Below, piece after piece: positions 1-7,712 of a stretch of 64,000 nt of DNA. The translations under genes and the position numbers were made by a program. Location of the stretch: NCBI RefSeq assembly GCF_024703895.1, contig NZ_CP087968.1, positions 372,001-436,000 on the forward strand, given 5' to 3'. This DNA comes from Nocardioides sp. B-3. Lineage in GTDB: Bacteria; Actinomycetota; Actinomycetes; Propionibacteriales; Nocardioidaceae. The notes beneath the pieces were generated by a model. That model had not been told where the DNA came from. It saw nothing but the letters and a program-made list of their open reading frames with translations, and ran no database searches. Numbering within the stretch: position 1 is the first letter of the stretch; every line of letters starts with the position of its first letter.

Positions 1-2
1 GA

Positions 3-505
3 CCCGGCGCGGCGCACGCCGTCGCGGCATGCGCGCGTCGAGGGCGATGGCTGTCGTGTCATCTTCTCCGGAGTCGGTGATTCGGCAGGCGCTCGCGAGC
101 ACCGGCCTTGACCGATCTTTCGATGCCGTGTTTTCAGCCGAGGATGACGAACACGGCAAACCCCACCCGGGCGCCTATCTCCGCGCAGCCGCCGCTCTCG
201 GCGCGTCACCCGACGAATGCATTGTGCTTGAGGACTCACTCAACGGCGTCCTCGCTGGCGTGTCAGCCCAAATGAAGGTCGTTGCAGTTCCGGAGGCCGC
301 TGATCGCTGCGATCCTCGCTTTGCGATTGCCACTCTGGTCTTGGAAAGTCTCAAGGACCTCGATCCCACTGTATTTGGCACGTATCTGTCCGGGAGAAGC
401 CGGGACGCCCCGTGGGCATCGCCCGCTGCGGAACCTCGTCTTTCCGCCGGGACTTCGGTGAACCTAAGCCGCGAGGCGTCGATCCCACGGGACCCGTCGC
501 CCTGA
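3..505 (+). CDS. HAD-superfamily hydrolase, beta-phosphoglucomutase-like (5' end outside window)
   Basis: This is the C-terminal two thirds of a HAD phosphatase or phosphomutase that probably acts on a small sugar phosphate. Bases 3-47 read PGAAHAVAACARRG, the usual segment before motif II. The frame then changes near base 48, consistent with one lost base, and continues as AVVSSSPESV. Motif III is the Lys in GKPHPGAY and motif IV is CIVLEDSLNGVLAG, whose Glu-Asp binds Mg2+. The nucleophilic DxD of motif I and the cap domain lie before the window. The last 40 or so residues, rich in Ser, Arg and Pro, are atypical and suggest a second frame error or a degraded end. The exact substrate cannot be told from this part. 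Confidence 0.75.
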   Translation, partial: RRGARRRGMRASRAMAVVSSSPESVIRQALASTGLDRSFDAVFSAEDDEHGKPHPGAYLRAAAALGASPDECIVLEDSLNGVLAGVSAQMKVVAVPEAADRCDPRFAIATLVLESLKDLDPTVFGTYLSGRSRDAPWASPAAEPRLSAGTSVNLSREASIPRDPSP

Positions 506-585
506 ACGGGTGACGACCGGGCCGCGGATCTCTTCAGCGCAGGATCCGCTTGTGAGACACCTGAGCTCCTCCGCCAGTCGTGCCG

Positions 586-990
586 TCAGCGCCGGTAGGC
601 CATGGGCTTGCTGGCTCGGCGTGAGGTCGAGGGCTGTGGAGTCAGATTCCCCGGGGAGGTGACAGCTGTTGGGTTCAACCGGATCGCGCCGATGACCTCG
701 TCGTAGGTCGCGTCTCCACGCACAATCAGTGCCCACGGCTTCCAGCCCTCCGTCTCGTCGACCCCGTCGATGACGACGGCTGCCTTGGGTTTGTCGGCGA
801 GGTGCTTGACGCGTTGCGTGGCGCCGACGTCGCGGCCGGTCAGGAGGAGGTCGCCATTCTCGGCGTCGAACTTCCAGCCGGTTGGGACTACGTGCGGCAT
901 TCCCGTTCGGTCGACGGTCGCGATCCGGGCGAGCCCACGCGGGGCAGCGAGGAACTCGCGCTCGGCCTCGGTGAACGCCCGGCGGGTCAT
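586..990 (-). CDS. PPOX-class (F420-dependent type) oxidoreductase, split-barrel flavin protein
   Basis: This 134-residue protein has the split beta-barrel of pyridoxamine-phosphate-oxidase-like enzymes. GLARIATVDRTGMPHVVPTG is the family's first strand pair, followed by GWKF, VKHLADKPKAAVVIDG and WALIVRGDATY. Members of this actinobacterial group usually bind F420 or flavin and reduce small molecules; the substrate is unknown. The ATG at 990 is chosen because GAAGGAG lies 10-15 bases upstream and the preceding residues are not conserved. It overlaps the stop of the upstream membrane-protein gene (ATGA at 987-990), so the two are probably translationally coupled and share control by the divergent MarR regulator. 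No frame break is visible. Confidence 0.85.
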   Translation of the reverse strand: MTRRAFTEAEREFLAAPRGLARIATVDRTGMPHVVPTGWKFDAENGDLLLTGRDVGATQRVKHLADKPKAAVVIDGVDETEGWKPWALIVRGDATYDEVIGAIRLNPTAVTSPGNLTPQPSTSRRASKPMAYRR

Positions 991-1438
991 GACGAATGCT
1001 GCTCCTTCGGGGAGTTGTGGCGGACGGCGTACCACCGGGCAGCGCCAGTCACCACGTGCATGACCGCGAGGGCCGGGCGCGCGCCCGTGTCGGCCTCGGC
1101 CATCAACGGGGTCGCGATCGTGACGATGCCGAGCCCGAGTCCCGTCCACGCCAGCGCAGACCGGGCTCGAGCACGCCCTGACAACGCTGCAGCAGCAGCG
1201 TCCCCAACAGCAAGGGGACCGCGATGCTGATCAGGACGAAGACCGCAGTGACGTCCGTGCCACGGGCGGCCCCCGTCGGCGTGATCTGGAAGTCGGTTCC
1301 AGCCAGCCCGGCCGCCGCGTAGAGCGCGAGGCTGCCGGTTGCTGCGATGAGGGCGGCGTGCCCTCCGGCCCGCCGGGCAGCGCGGCCCGCGCCGGGCGTT
1401 GTGGCCGTGGTGTCGGTGACAGCGTGTGTGGTGAGCAT
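987..1438 (-). CDS. Four-helix membrane protein resembling DUF6069 (frame break near 1180)
   Basis: This is a small integral membrane protein of about 150 residues. The N-terminal part, from the ATG at 1438, carries helices around ALIAATGSLALYAAAGLAG and VTAVFVLISIAVPLLLGTLLLQ. The frame then changes near 1180 and continues with ALAWTGLGLGIVTIATPLMA and a last helix near AVMHVVTGAARWYAVRH. Length, spacing and the MarR neighbour match actinobacterial DUF6069 proteins, whose function is unknown. AAGGGAA precedes the ATG by 7-13 bases. The gene is first in a two-gene operon with the PPOX protein (ATGA overlap) and diverges from marR across 95 bases of repeated half-sites. Confidence 0.65.
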
Positions 1439-1464
1439 GGCAATTCCCTTCACTAGTTCAATGA

Positions 1465-1520
1465 TTGATGTCTTCATCGAATCAAAGATCCTTGATGTAG
1501 TCAAGGGTCGAGGACATCAA
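1465..1520. promoter_or_regulatory. Probable MarR operator region between divergent genes
   Basis: The 95-base gap between the membrane-protein gene and marR contains the pentamer TTGAT or its complement ATCAA four times, at 1465-1469, 1481-1485, 1492-1496 and 1516-1520. The middle pair forms a 16-base near-palindrome, ATCAAAGATCCTTGAT (1481-1496). MarR dimers normally bind such short inverted repeats over divergent promoters, so autorepression plus repression of the membrane/PPOX pair is the likely logic. The repeats are seen directly; binding is inferred. Confidence 0.55.
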
Positions 1521-1533
1521 GTACCCTGTTGTC

Positions 1534-1959
1534 ATGACGACCAAGAGCTTGCGACTCGACGAGGCCCACCAATTGACGCGTCTGCTCTTCCGGGTCGTCG
1601 ACCGGGCGCAGGAGGACTTCCGGGAGGTTGTCGCTGAGGAGGGGCTGACCCCACCGCTGGCGCGGATGGTGTTGATGCTCGAGCAGCCGCAGCCGATGCG
1701 GGAACTGGCGGATCACCTGCGGTGCGACGCCTCCAACATCACCGGACTTACCGACCGCCTCGCCACGCGCGACTTCGTCGAGCGGGTTCCCAGTGAGGAC
1801 CGGCGGATCAAGCTGGTCACGCTGACCGACCGGGGACGCCTGTTGCGATCCGGGCTGGTCGCAAGAGTGGCAGAGGGCTCGACCGTGATGCGCCGACTCA
1901 GTGACGACCAGCGGGCGACCCTGCGGCCGCTGCTCGAAGCAATGCTCATCGACGGCTGA
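1534..1959 (+). CDS. MarR family transcriptional regulator
   Basis: This 141-residue protein has the winged helix-turn-helix of MarR repressors. LADHLRCDASNITGLTDRL (about residues 58-76) is the recognition-helix region, and RVPSEDRRIKLVTLTDRG is the wing and following strand. Flanking helices form the dimer interface. Such proteins sense small phenolic or electrophilic ligands and repress adjacent genes. Its location, divergent from the DUF6069-like and PPOX genes, suggests it controls them and itself. The frame is intact. No clear Shine-Dalgarno sequence precedes the ATG, so the transcript may be nearly leaderless. Confidence 0.88.
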   Translation: MTTKSLRLDEAHQLTRLLFRVVDRAQEDFREVVAEEGLTPPLARMVLMLEQPQPMRELADHLRCDASNITGLTDRLATRDFVERVPSEDRRIKLVTLTDRGRLLRSGLVARVAEGSTVMRRLSDDQRATLRPLLEAMLIDG

Positions 1960-2132
1960 CGGACGGCCGAGACCGCGCGCGGCGCCGCACCACGAAAGCT
2001 GGCACGACCGTCCTCCGCCCACGGGGGTGCCCACCAGCTCGCTGAGATGATGCCTGCAAGCGGATCCGCGTGCGAGACGCTCTCCAGAGGCGACGGTTGC
2101 CGCGCGAGCGCTGGGTCGGCAAGGATCGTGTC

Positions 2133-2483
2133 ATGGGTGTTCGCCGCGTGGTTCCAGATCTTGCCAGTGCATCGCTGGACGCAGCCAAGGACTTCTACGG
2201 CGACGTGCTCGGGTTGCTCCCGGTCATGGATCACGGCTGGATCGTCACGCTCGCCGACCCTGAGCGGGCGAATGCCCGGGTCAACCTCATGTCCCACGAC
2301 GCCACCGCCGCTGTGATCCCCGCCGCCTCGATTGAAGTGGACGACGTGGACGCCTGCTATTCGGCAGCGATCCACGTAGGCGCGGAGATCGTTCACCCTT
2401 TGACCGACGAACCGTGGGGCGTTCGCCGCTTCTTCGTCCGTGACCCGGACGGACACGTGATCAACGTGCTGAGCCACCCGTAG
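2133..2483 (+). CDS. VOC (glyoxalase/dioxygenase superfamily) protein
   Basis: This 116-residue protein is built of paired beta-alpha-beta-beta-beta modules. VPDLASASLDAAKDFYGDVL is the typical first module start, and FFVRDPDGHVINVL is the typical C-terminal strand. The family includes metal-dependent lyases, dioxygenases and antibiotic-binding proteins, so the fold is clear but the reaction is not. The ATG at 2133 is preceded by AAGGA at 2121-2125 and starts exactly where homology begins; the frame extends upstream to 2070 without family features. The gene lies alone, 173 bases after marR. Confidence 0.8.
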   Translation: MGVRRVVPDLASASLDAAKDFYGDVLGLLPVMDHGWIVTLADPERANARVNLMSHDATAAVIPAASIEVDDVDACYSAAIHVGAEIVHPLTDEPWGVRRFFVRDPDGHVINVLSHP

Positions 2484-2775
2484 GGCCTGTCAGAGCAGCC
2501 GGCATGTCCCACACGCCGATCCCGTTGTGGCACGCTCCACAGGAGCCGATCCTCAACCGGTCAACCAGCGTGCAGCGAAGCGATGACAGTGCACTGCCAC
2601 ATTGCGTCGACATTCACATGTCGCGCGTTCCAGAGCGAGTTCGAGTCGGCCAACCGATAACGACCGATTCTGCTGCGTTGTCCCCCTGCGTCGAGGCTCA
2701 CTCGGCGGGGGCGGACTCATGTCCCTGTGTCACAGCAATGTCACAAATGTTGTGACCAAACGCCGCACGCGACGA
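2484..2775. other. Intergenic stretch, no gene recognised
   Basis: This gap of 292 bases between the VOC gene and the end of the DUF3761 gene has lower GC than its surroundings and short open frames on both strands. None of these shows a ribosome-binding site, coding bias or family motif. It separates two convergent genes, yet I see no strong terminator hairpin with a T-tract. Confidence 0.5.
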
Positions 2776-3329
2776 TCACCGGCCCGGATCGTTGTAGACC
2801 CAGCGTGCGACTCCGCCGTGCCACGAGCAGGTGCCACGGTTGTCGAGGGAGTAGGACACGGTCCCGTCGCGACAGACCGCGTGAGGCCGAAAGCCTTGCT
2901 CGTATGGCGCATCCGGGCTGGGGCTCCATTGCACGATTGCCGGGGGAGTGGGGGGGCGGCGCCACGGGGTTGGGCTCACCTATGAACAGGCCGACGATCC
3001 AGAGCACGATCCACACGGCTCCCGCAAGGCACGCGACGGTGGCGGCAACCAAGCCCGTAAGGGGCCCCCAGAGTCCGGCCGCAAGGGATTGCTGCGTGGG
3101 CTCCTTCGCGGGTCGGGGAACGCGCCCCCGACATCGAGGTGGGGCGGCCGCGTGAAGGGCGGGCGATGGATTCCACAGTGGTGCGCCGGTATTGCAACCG
3201 GTTGTTGACCTTCCGGCCCCCGAGTTGCGTGCGATGGCTGCGCACGCGACTCTCTGACCACCCGAGGAGGCTCGCAGCCTCTCGGGTGCCTATCCAGACA
3301 GATGGCCCGGGGGCCCTCGCCTGTCCCAT
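2776..3329 (-). CDS. HTH-TM-DUF3761 protein (two frame breaks)
   Basis: Joining three reading frames gives one protein of about 184 residues. It starts with an excisionase/MerR-like DNA-binding segment (GTREAASLLGWSESRVRSHR). A linker follows, then one transmembrane helix (TVACLAGAVWIVLWIVGLFI), and finally a C-terminal DUF3761 module with CRDGTVSYSL and GTCSWHGGVARW. The frame changes near 3135 and again in the run of seven G at 2951-2957, both homopolymer contexts. DUF3761 is usually found on secreted or surface proteins, so a cytoplasmic DNA-binding N-terminus plus an outward DUF3761 domain would resemble a membrane-anchored sensor-regulator. The fusion is inferred from the repaired reading. 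Function is unknown. Confidence 0.6.
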
Positions 3330-3383
3330 GGCTTCACGCTAAGTCTGGAGACCGGACTTGTCTTCAGGTTGACCGAGCCATTG

Positions 3384-3804
3384 TCACCACGCGCAAACGA
3401 GCGCGGTGTGGGTTGCCAGTTGTCCAGTCAACTGCACGACCGAGACCCGCGTGACCGCTTGGACCGTCCGAGTGCAACGGCTCGCGAGCGGGTCGATCCG
3501 GTCCGGCCGTTGCAGGTCAACCACGTCGGCAGCGATTGCATCAATCTCGCGCCCGTGCTCCAACAACGTGCCGTTGTTCGCCCGGACCGCGCTCACGAGC
3601 AAGTCAAAGTCGGACGCGTCCACACCCCCGCTCGAGCCGGGAGGACCGGCCTCCCCTGTTAGTCCGCCCGGACCAGTCGGACCATGCGCCCCCTGCCGGG
3701 CCAGCAAACGAGTCGCGGAACACGAAGAAGCTCGCGGTGGCTCCACCGAAGCCGCAGAGGGTCGCCATCAGGCAGGTCACTAGTACGCGTGTAGCGGTGC
3801 TCAT
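3384..3804 (-). CDS. Small membrane-anchored protein with collagen-like Gly-Pro stretch (frame break near 3697)
   Basis: An N-terminal hydrophobic segment (VLVTCLMATLCGFGGATAS) looks like a signal anchor. A short Gly-X-Y tract follows (GAHGPTGPGGLTGEAGPPG), and then a region of about 80 residues with heptad-like hydrophobic spacing (FDLLVSAVRANNGTLLEHGR), which may form a coiled coil. This order (anchor, collagen-like stalk, coiled coil) resembles bacterial surface fibre proteins in miniature. The frame changes near 3697, where the Gly-rich tract begins. The gene lies downstream of a second exported protein and reads the same way. No enzymatic motif is visible. Confidence 0.5.
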
Positions 3805-3835
3805 GCTCCGAGGATCCCCGCATGTTGCTCAGGCG

Positions 3836-4342
3836 TCAGCCAATCCGTGAAGCCGATCCCGCCCCGTCGTTCGCATCGGGCTCAGTCGCAGGCGCGACCA
3901 CTTCCCAGCCCTTGCCGAGCTGCCGCGCCGCCCACGTCGACGCGGTGCGATAGGCCTCGCCGGTGCCGCCTTGAGTGTCGTACTGAGTCACGAGCGGCAG
4001 CACGAACGCGCGATCCTTTCGAGCGAACCAGAATCCGCCCATTGCCCGCCGCACGGCGGCAGCGTTGCCCGCCGGAACGTGGATGATCCCGACGTAGCGC
4101 TTGCCATGTCCGCCCGGGATCCGAGATATCTCGGCGTTCCGTCGGCCCTCATAGCCGTACTGGTCCAGCACGGTCGCGAGCCAACCGTCATGACCGCGAC
4201 CGTCAAGCCGGTTCGCTATGCGCGTCGTCGTCGCGTCGCAGTAGGGCGTGCACTCGGGCGCCGCCGCGGCCGGGCTACCTCCGAGCGGCACGAGCAGGGC
4301 AAGGACAAGAGCGCAAAGCGCGAGACGTACGCGGTTACTCAT
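3836..4342 (-). CDS. Secreted protein of unknown function with signal peptide
   Basis: This intact 168-residue protein begins with a classical Sec signal peptide (LALCALVLALLVPLGG, then SPAAAA) with a predicted cleavage site after the Ala-rich segment. The mature part opens with a Cys pair (CTPYC), suggesting a disulphide, and includes the strand-like segments RYVGIIHVPAG and DRAFVLPLVTQY. I recognise no catalytic motif. AGGAG lies about 9 bases before the ATG. A deleted IS110 element ends 14 bases upstream, so the native promoter may have been displaced or supplied by the insertion. Confidence 0.7.
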   Translation of the reverse strand: MSNRVRLALCALVLALLVPLGGSPAAAAPECTPYCDATTTRIANRLDGRGHDGWLATVLDQYGYEGRRNAEISRIPGGHGKRYVGIIHVPAGNAAAVRRAMGGFWFARKDRAFVLPLVTQYDTQGGTGEAYRTASTWAARQLGKGWEVVAPATEPDANDGAGSASRIG

Positions 4343-4356
4343 GAGTTTCTCCTATG

Positions 4357-4799
4357 TCAAGCCGCAGTCGGCAAGCAAGCGCCGGTCCGTGCCTGATGGT
4401 CGGTTGTGAGGTGGTGGAAGACGGTGCGGGCGAGTCGTCGTTTGAGGCAGCGGAGTGCTTCACGGTTTGACATGCCTTCGGCCTTCTTCTTCTCGTAGTA
4501 GGTCTTGCCGAGGCTGCCTTCGAGTCTGATCTGGGTGACCGCGATGCGATGCAGCGCTGCGTTGAGTTGGCGGTTGCCCGACACGGTCATCCGGACCCGG
4601 CCGATGGTGTTGAGAGGTGGCGGCAGTCCTCGATCGCCCGGGTCAGGTCATCGCCGAACTCCGACCGTGCCCAGCGCAATGCCTTGCCGTGGCCCTTCGT
4701 GGTGGCCGGCACGGTGAGTTGCCCGATCTGCTTGCCGACCGCGTCGACAGCGACGAACGTGTGGGTCCGCTTGTGAACATCAGCTCCAACAACAACCAT
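4357..4799 (-). mobile_element. IS110-family transposase, internally deleted remnant
   Basis: The N-terminal piece, from the ATG at 4799, reads VVVGADVHKRTHTFVAVDAV, the DEDD RuvC-like start of IS110 transposases with its first catalytic Asp, and continues through AIEDCRHLSTP. It then jumps at about 4612-4625 straight to the C-terminal part (GNRQLNAALHRIAV and EALRCLKRRLAR), which is the Transposase_20 tail. Full IS110 enzymes have about 400 residues; here about 150 codons remain, so some 250 central codons are missing and the junction is also out of frame. AAGGAGG precedes the start. IS110 elements lack terminal inverted repeats, so their exact ends cannot be placed. The element cannot encode an active enzyme. 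Confidence 0.85.
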
Positions 4800-5174
4800 G
4801 GTGGTTGCCTCCTTCACTTTGTGAGAGGGACGGTTGGGCCGGTCGGCGGACACATCTCAGTGGGGGCGATGCCACGCTCCTATCAAGTCACGCCGGCCGG
4901 TCCGTCACACCCGATGTCGGCAAAACGCATGAAGGCCAGACCGAAGTCGGCAGCCACGCTACGAGCCAGACATCAGATGCTCAGGACCCAACCACCGCGA
5001 TAGCGGCGCTGTCACCCTCACACTGACCGCCACGCTAGCGGCGTGAGGGCGACTCGTCGCGGGAAGCGGCGCCGCCTCCCCGCTCAGAGGCCCTCGCGGT
5101 AGCCCTCAAGGTGAGTCGCCGGGCTCCCGCCGGGACCGCGCCGAACCGTGCTGCCCACCGTCCTCTCCACTACC
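4800..5174. other. Gene-free flank of the IS110 remnant with one inverted repeat
   Basis: No coding signal is visible here. The part next to 4800 may include the untranslated left end of the IS110 element, where the bridge RNA is normally encoded. A hairpin-forming repeat of 11 bases with one mismatch, GTCACCCTCAC at 5011-5021 and GTGAGGGCGAC at 5043-5053, is separated by 21 bases. It could act as a weak terminator but has no T-tract. Confidence 0.4.
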
Positions 5175-5339
5175 TCAGCCGCTCGGCTCTCGTCGTCGGT
5201 GCTCTCCCGTACGCGGGGCGTAGACACCGGGCACCATGCGCTTAGCGGATTGAGAAGAGAAGCCCTCGCGCGTGAGGGCGGCGACAACCTCGGCGATGCG
5301 ACCTTGGTCCACGAGGAAGTACGCGAGTTTCTGAGTCAT
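5175..5339 (-). CDS. Possible small protein, 54 residues
   Basis: An open frame from the ATG at 5339 to the TGA at 5175 encodes MTQKLAYFLVDQGRIAEVV followed by a basic, Arg-rich tail. The first half would form an amphipathic helix. Codon use is less GC-biased than in the neighbours, as in the rest of this accessory block. No strong Shine-Dalgarno sequence and no known family are apparent. It could be a small DNA-binding or regulatory protein, or a chance frame. Confidence 0.3.
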   Translation of the reverse strand: MTQKLAYFLVDQGRIAEVVAALTREGFSSQSAKRMVPGVYAPRTGEHRRREPSG

Positions 5340-5512
5340 GCGCCTAACGCTACGAGATCTCGTCAGCTATCCCCCGGAGTTGCCGCGCTTGCGTGCGTCG
5401 TCGTGAGCGCCGCCCACACCGGTCACGAAGTTGACCCCGCCCGGCCGCGCCGGGCCGTCGCCTCACCGGCGGCTAAACCTAAGTTCCATTCGGCGATCGT
5501 CATTCGACGACG

Positions 5513-5987
5513 TCAGGTCTTGCGCCGGGCGAGGAGCTGCTCAACCAGAATGTCTCCGTGCCCCGCGTGCCGGGCGAGTTCCTGCACGAGGTGGGCAAGG
5601 ATGAACCGGAGGGTCACGTCGCCGGAATGCCGGGCGTAGGTTTGGTCCGGGTCGCGCCCGGCGGCGATCTGGCGCGAGCGCGCAGGCGTCGACGTACGCC
5701 GCCCGGACCGTCTCCACCGTGTCTTCCTCAACGAGCTGGAAGCTGTCGTCGACCTCGTCGGGCAGTCCCAGCTCCGCCCTCGGCACCCCGGCCACGCGAT
5801 GGTGGAACCAGACCCGCTCCACGAATGTGGCGTGCTTGACCAGCCCCGGGGGCGTCGTCAGCGAAGGCACCAGCCGGGCCCGCGCCTCGTCCTCCGATAG
5901 AGGTTCGAGCAGGCTGGCGATCTCGTCGCGCTGGCGGTCGACCATGCCCTCCAGCAGGGTCCTCTCATCGGCGCGCAGTATGTCCAT
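5513..5987 (-). CDS. DinB/DUF664 family protein (frame break near 5690)
   Basis: This protein of about 158 residues has the four-helix DinB/MST-like fold. The start RADERTLLEGMVDRQRDEIA, then GLVKHATFVERVWFHHRVAG (first metal His region) and LAHLVQELARHAGHGDILVE near the end (closing His pair) match DUF664. Members are often metal-dependent thiol transferases using mycothiol or bacillithiol; the substrate here is unknown. The frame changes near 5690, within the segment AAYVDAC to RSRQIAAGRDP. The ATG at 5987 coincides with the start of homology. The gene stands alone between short gaps. Confidence 0.75.
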
Positions 5988-6210
5988 GCGGGCGAGCCTA
6001 GAGGGCTACCCGGGCACGCCCGGTTGGGCTTCGCCGTGAGTCGCCCCAGCTGACATCACCGCGTGACGATCCCGGTGCGGCGACGCATCGGTCAGCCACG
6101 GCGGATCGCGAGAGCGATGCAGTTTGGACCGTCCAGGACCAGTGTGGCGCCGTCGGCTCGCAGTCCGGTCATCGAACCGGACCTGGCCCCTCAACTACAG
6201 CCACGAGGTG

Positions 6211-6807
6211 TCAGTTGCGCTGCTCCCGCACCGGCGGGGCTTCACCGACCGGCGGGGGTGCGGGGAACCACATCTCAGGCTCGGGCCACACAAAGCCCTG
6301 CGGGATCGTGTAGGTCTCGAAAGTGGTGGTGGTGGTGGTGGTGGTGGCACCAGCGGTGTCGAAGAACGCGAACGCATTGCTGTCCATGAACCGGCCGGCT
6401 CGGGAGCAGGGGAACCCACGGCGGCCGAACTCCTCGGCGCGGCTGTCCCACGCGGTCTCGCCGCAGTCGAAGGCGATGTGGTGGACACCCTCGCCGCTGG
6501 TGTCGAGGAACTCCCGGATGATCGAGGGGCCGTACAACGGTTGCATGAGCTCGAAGGCGATGTCGCCCACGTCCGCGAAGGCGACCTTGAGCCCCCAGTC
6601 AGCGGGCTCGCCGCCGTACTCACGATCGGTCACGGTCGACCCGTCGAACGTGTATACGCGCCACGGACCGATGCCGAGCCGCAGCATGCCCTCCATCGTC
6701 CTCTGAAGGTCCTCCGTGGCGAAGCAGACCTCGATGAGGTCGCCCGGAAAGCGTTGCTCATGGACGTTCGCGCTGAGCACCTCGGGCAACGAGTGCGGCT
6801 CGGGCAT
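6211..6807 (-). CDS. VOC family protein with an eight-threonine run
   Basis: This 198-residue protein contains one long VOC unit. LIEVCFATEDLQRTMEGML opens the first module, FADVGDIAFELMQPL follows, and GVHHIAFDCGE carries the second-module metal His, giving a layout close to methylmalonyl-CoA epimerase-like proteins. Near residue 155 the sequence AGATTTTTTTTFETY carries eight consecutive Thr, encoded by (TGG)8 on the plus strand (6324-6347). The ATG at 6807 is preceded by GAGAGG at a normal distance; the open frame upstream has no homology. It lies beside the catabolic cluster at 7.1-14.2 kb but diverges from it. The reaction is unknown. Confidence 0.75.
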   Translation of the reverse strand: MPEPHSLPEVLSANVHEQRFPGDLIEVCFATEDLQRTMEGMLRLGIGPWRVYTFDGSTVTDREYGGEPADWGLKVAFADVGDIAFELMQPLYGPSIIREFLDTSGEGVHHIAFDCGETAWDSRAEEFGRRGFPCSRAGRFMDSNAFAFFDTAGATTTTTTTTFETYTIPQGFVWPEPEMWFPAPPPVGEAPPVREQRN

Positions 6808-7081
6808 GGGTTTCCTCTCGATCTCGTCTGTGTCCTCAGGGTGTGCAGGTGAGACACAGGTAGTGGAACCGGGAGTAGAGCGAACCACTGGAGCTCGAGA
6901 ACGACTAGCCACGATCCTCCAACGATCTGCCTCCATCAATGGACATAGCCACACCCAGATTCTGCGCTGCTCGCTGGCGAGTGGCCGCTTTGAGTAGGCT
7001 GTGTGAATCTCTAGTCAGCAAGGCTTGATAGTGGCTTTTTCTCTATTGGACTACCCAACTGAGGGACGTTGACTCTCCAGC

Positions 7082-7712
7082 ATGGACATCACTACCGCGA
7101 TCCGTCACGTGATCCCCGCCCGCGAATGCAGGGTCGTGCTGCTTCGCGCGGGCCAACGGGGTTGACTTGGTCGACCCGGAGGGCGGGCAGGTCGGCGACG
7201 TGTTCGCGTTCGCGGCCGACGACCCGCTGGAACATCACAGCGCGTCGCACACTCGGGCCCACGTGCACCGGCTCTTCCCGGCCGTGGGCGAGGAGTTCGT
7301 CACGAGCAAACGCCGCCCGATCTTGGCGCTGCGCGCGGATACCTCCCCGGGCCGTCACGACATGCTGGTTGCGGCCTGTGATGACCGCCGATATGAGGCG
7401 TTGGGATCGCCCGGCCACCCTTCCTGTGCGAGAAGCCTTCGCTCGGCGCTGACCGGGCTCGGCCTGAAGACGGACGTGGTCCCCCAGCCCATCAATGTCT
7501 TCATGGACGTGCCGGTCGACGACGGCGGCGACCTCGTCTGGCTGCCGGCTTCCACGACCGCGGGTGACCTGATCACCTTCGAGGCGCTGATGGACTGCTA
7601 CCTCGCCGTTGCTGCTTGTCCCCGGGACCTGACCCAGATCAACAACTCGCGACCCACCTCGCTCGCCCTCGACATCCACGTTTCGACGACTCCCCGGGAG
7701 ACCCTGCGATGA
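7082..7712 (+). CDS. DUF1989 urea-carboxylase-associated family protein (frame break at 7163)
   Basis: This protein of about 210 residues matches DUF1989. VDLVDPEGGQVGDVFAF is the first conserved block, RHDMLVAACDDRRYE and HPSCARSLRSAL the second, and INVFMDVPV and DLITFEALMDCYLAVAACP the last. Homologues accompany urea carboxylase or other amide-nitrogen pathways and probably bind metal. One extra G in the run at 7160-7163 makes an early TGA; removing it joins the two halves perfectly. The TGA overlaps the ATG of the next gene (ATGA, 7709-7712), showing an operon with the old yellow enzyme and hydrolase genes. This links the cluster to nitrogen catabolism. Confidence 0.8.

Noticed and set aside
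2504..2755. An 83-codon plus-strand frame after the first VOC gene
   Set aside because: It lacks a ribosome-binding site and family similarity, and its composition is that of the intergenic DNA.
4800..5174. Complete IS110 bridge RNA
   Set aside because: The region is in the right place, but I could not identify the paired target- and donor-binding loops by eye, so I do not claim it.
6324..6347. TGG repeat as part of a CRISPR or satellite array
   Set aside because: It is a single trinucleotide run within a coding region, without spacers.
7160..7166. Programmed frameshift in the DUF1989 gene
   Set aside because: The site is a plain G run without slippery heptamer or downstream structure, and identical breaks occur all over the window.
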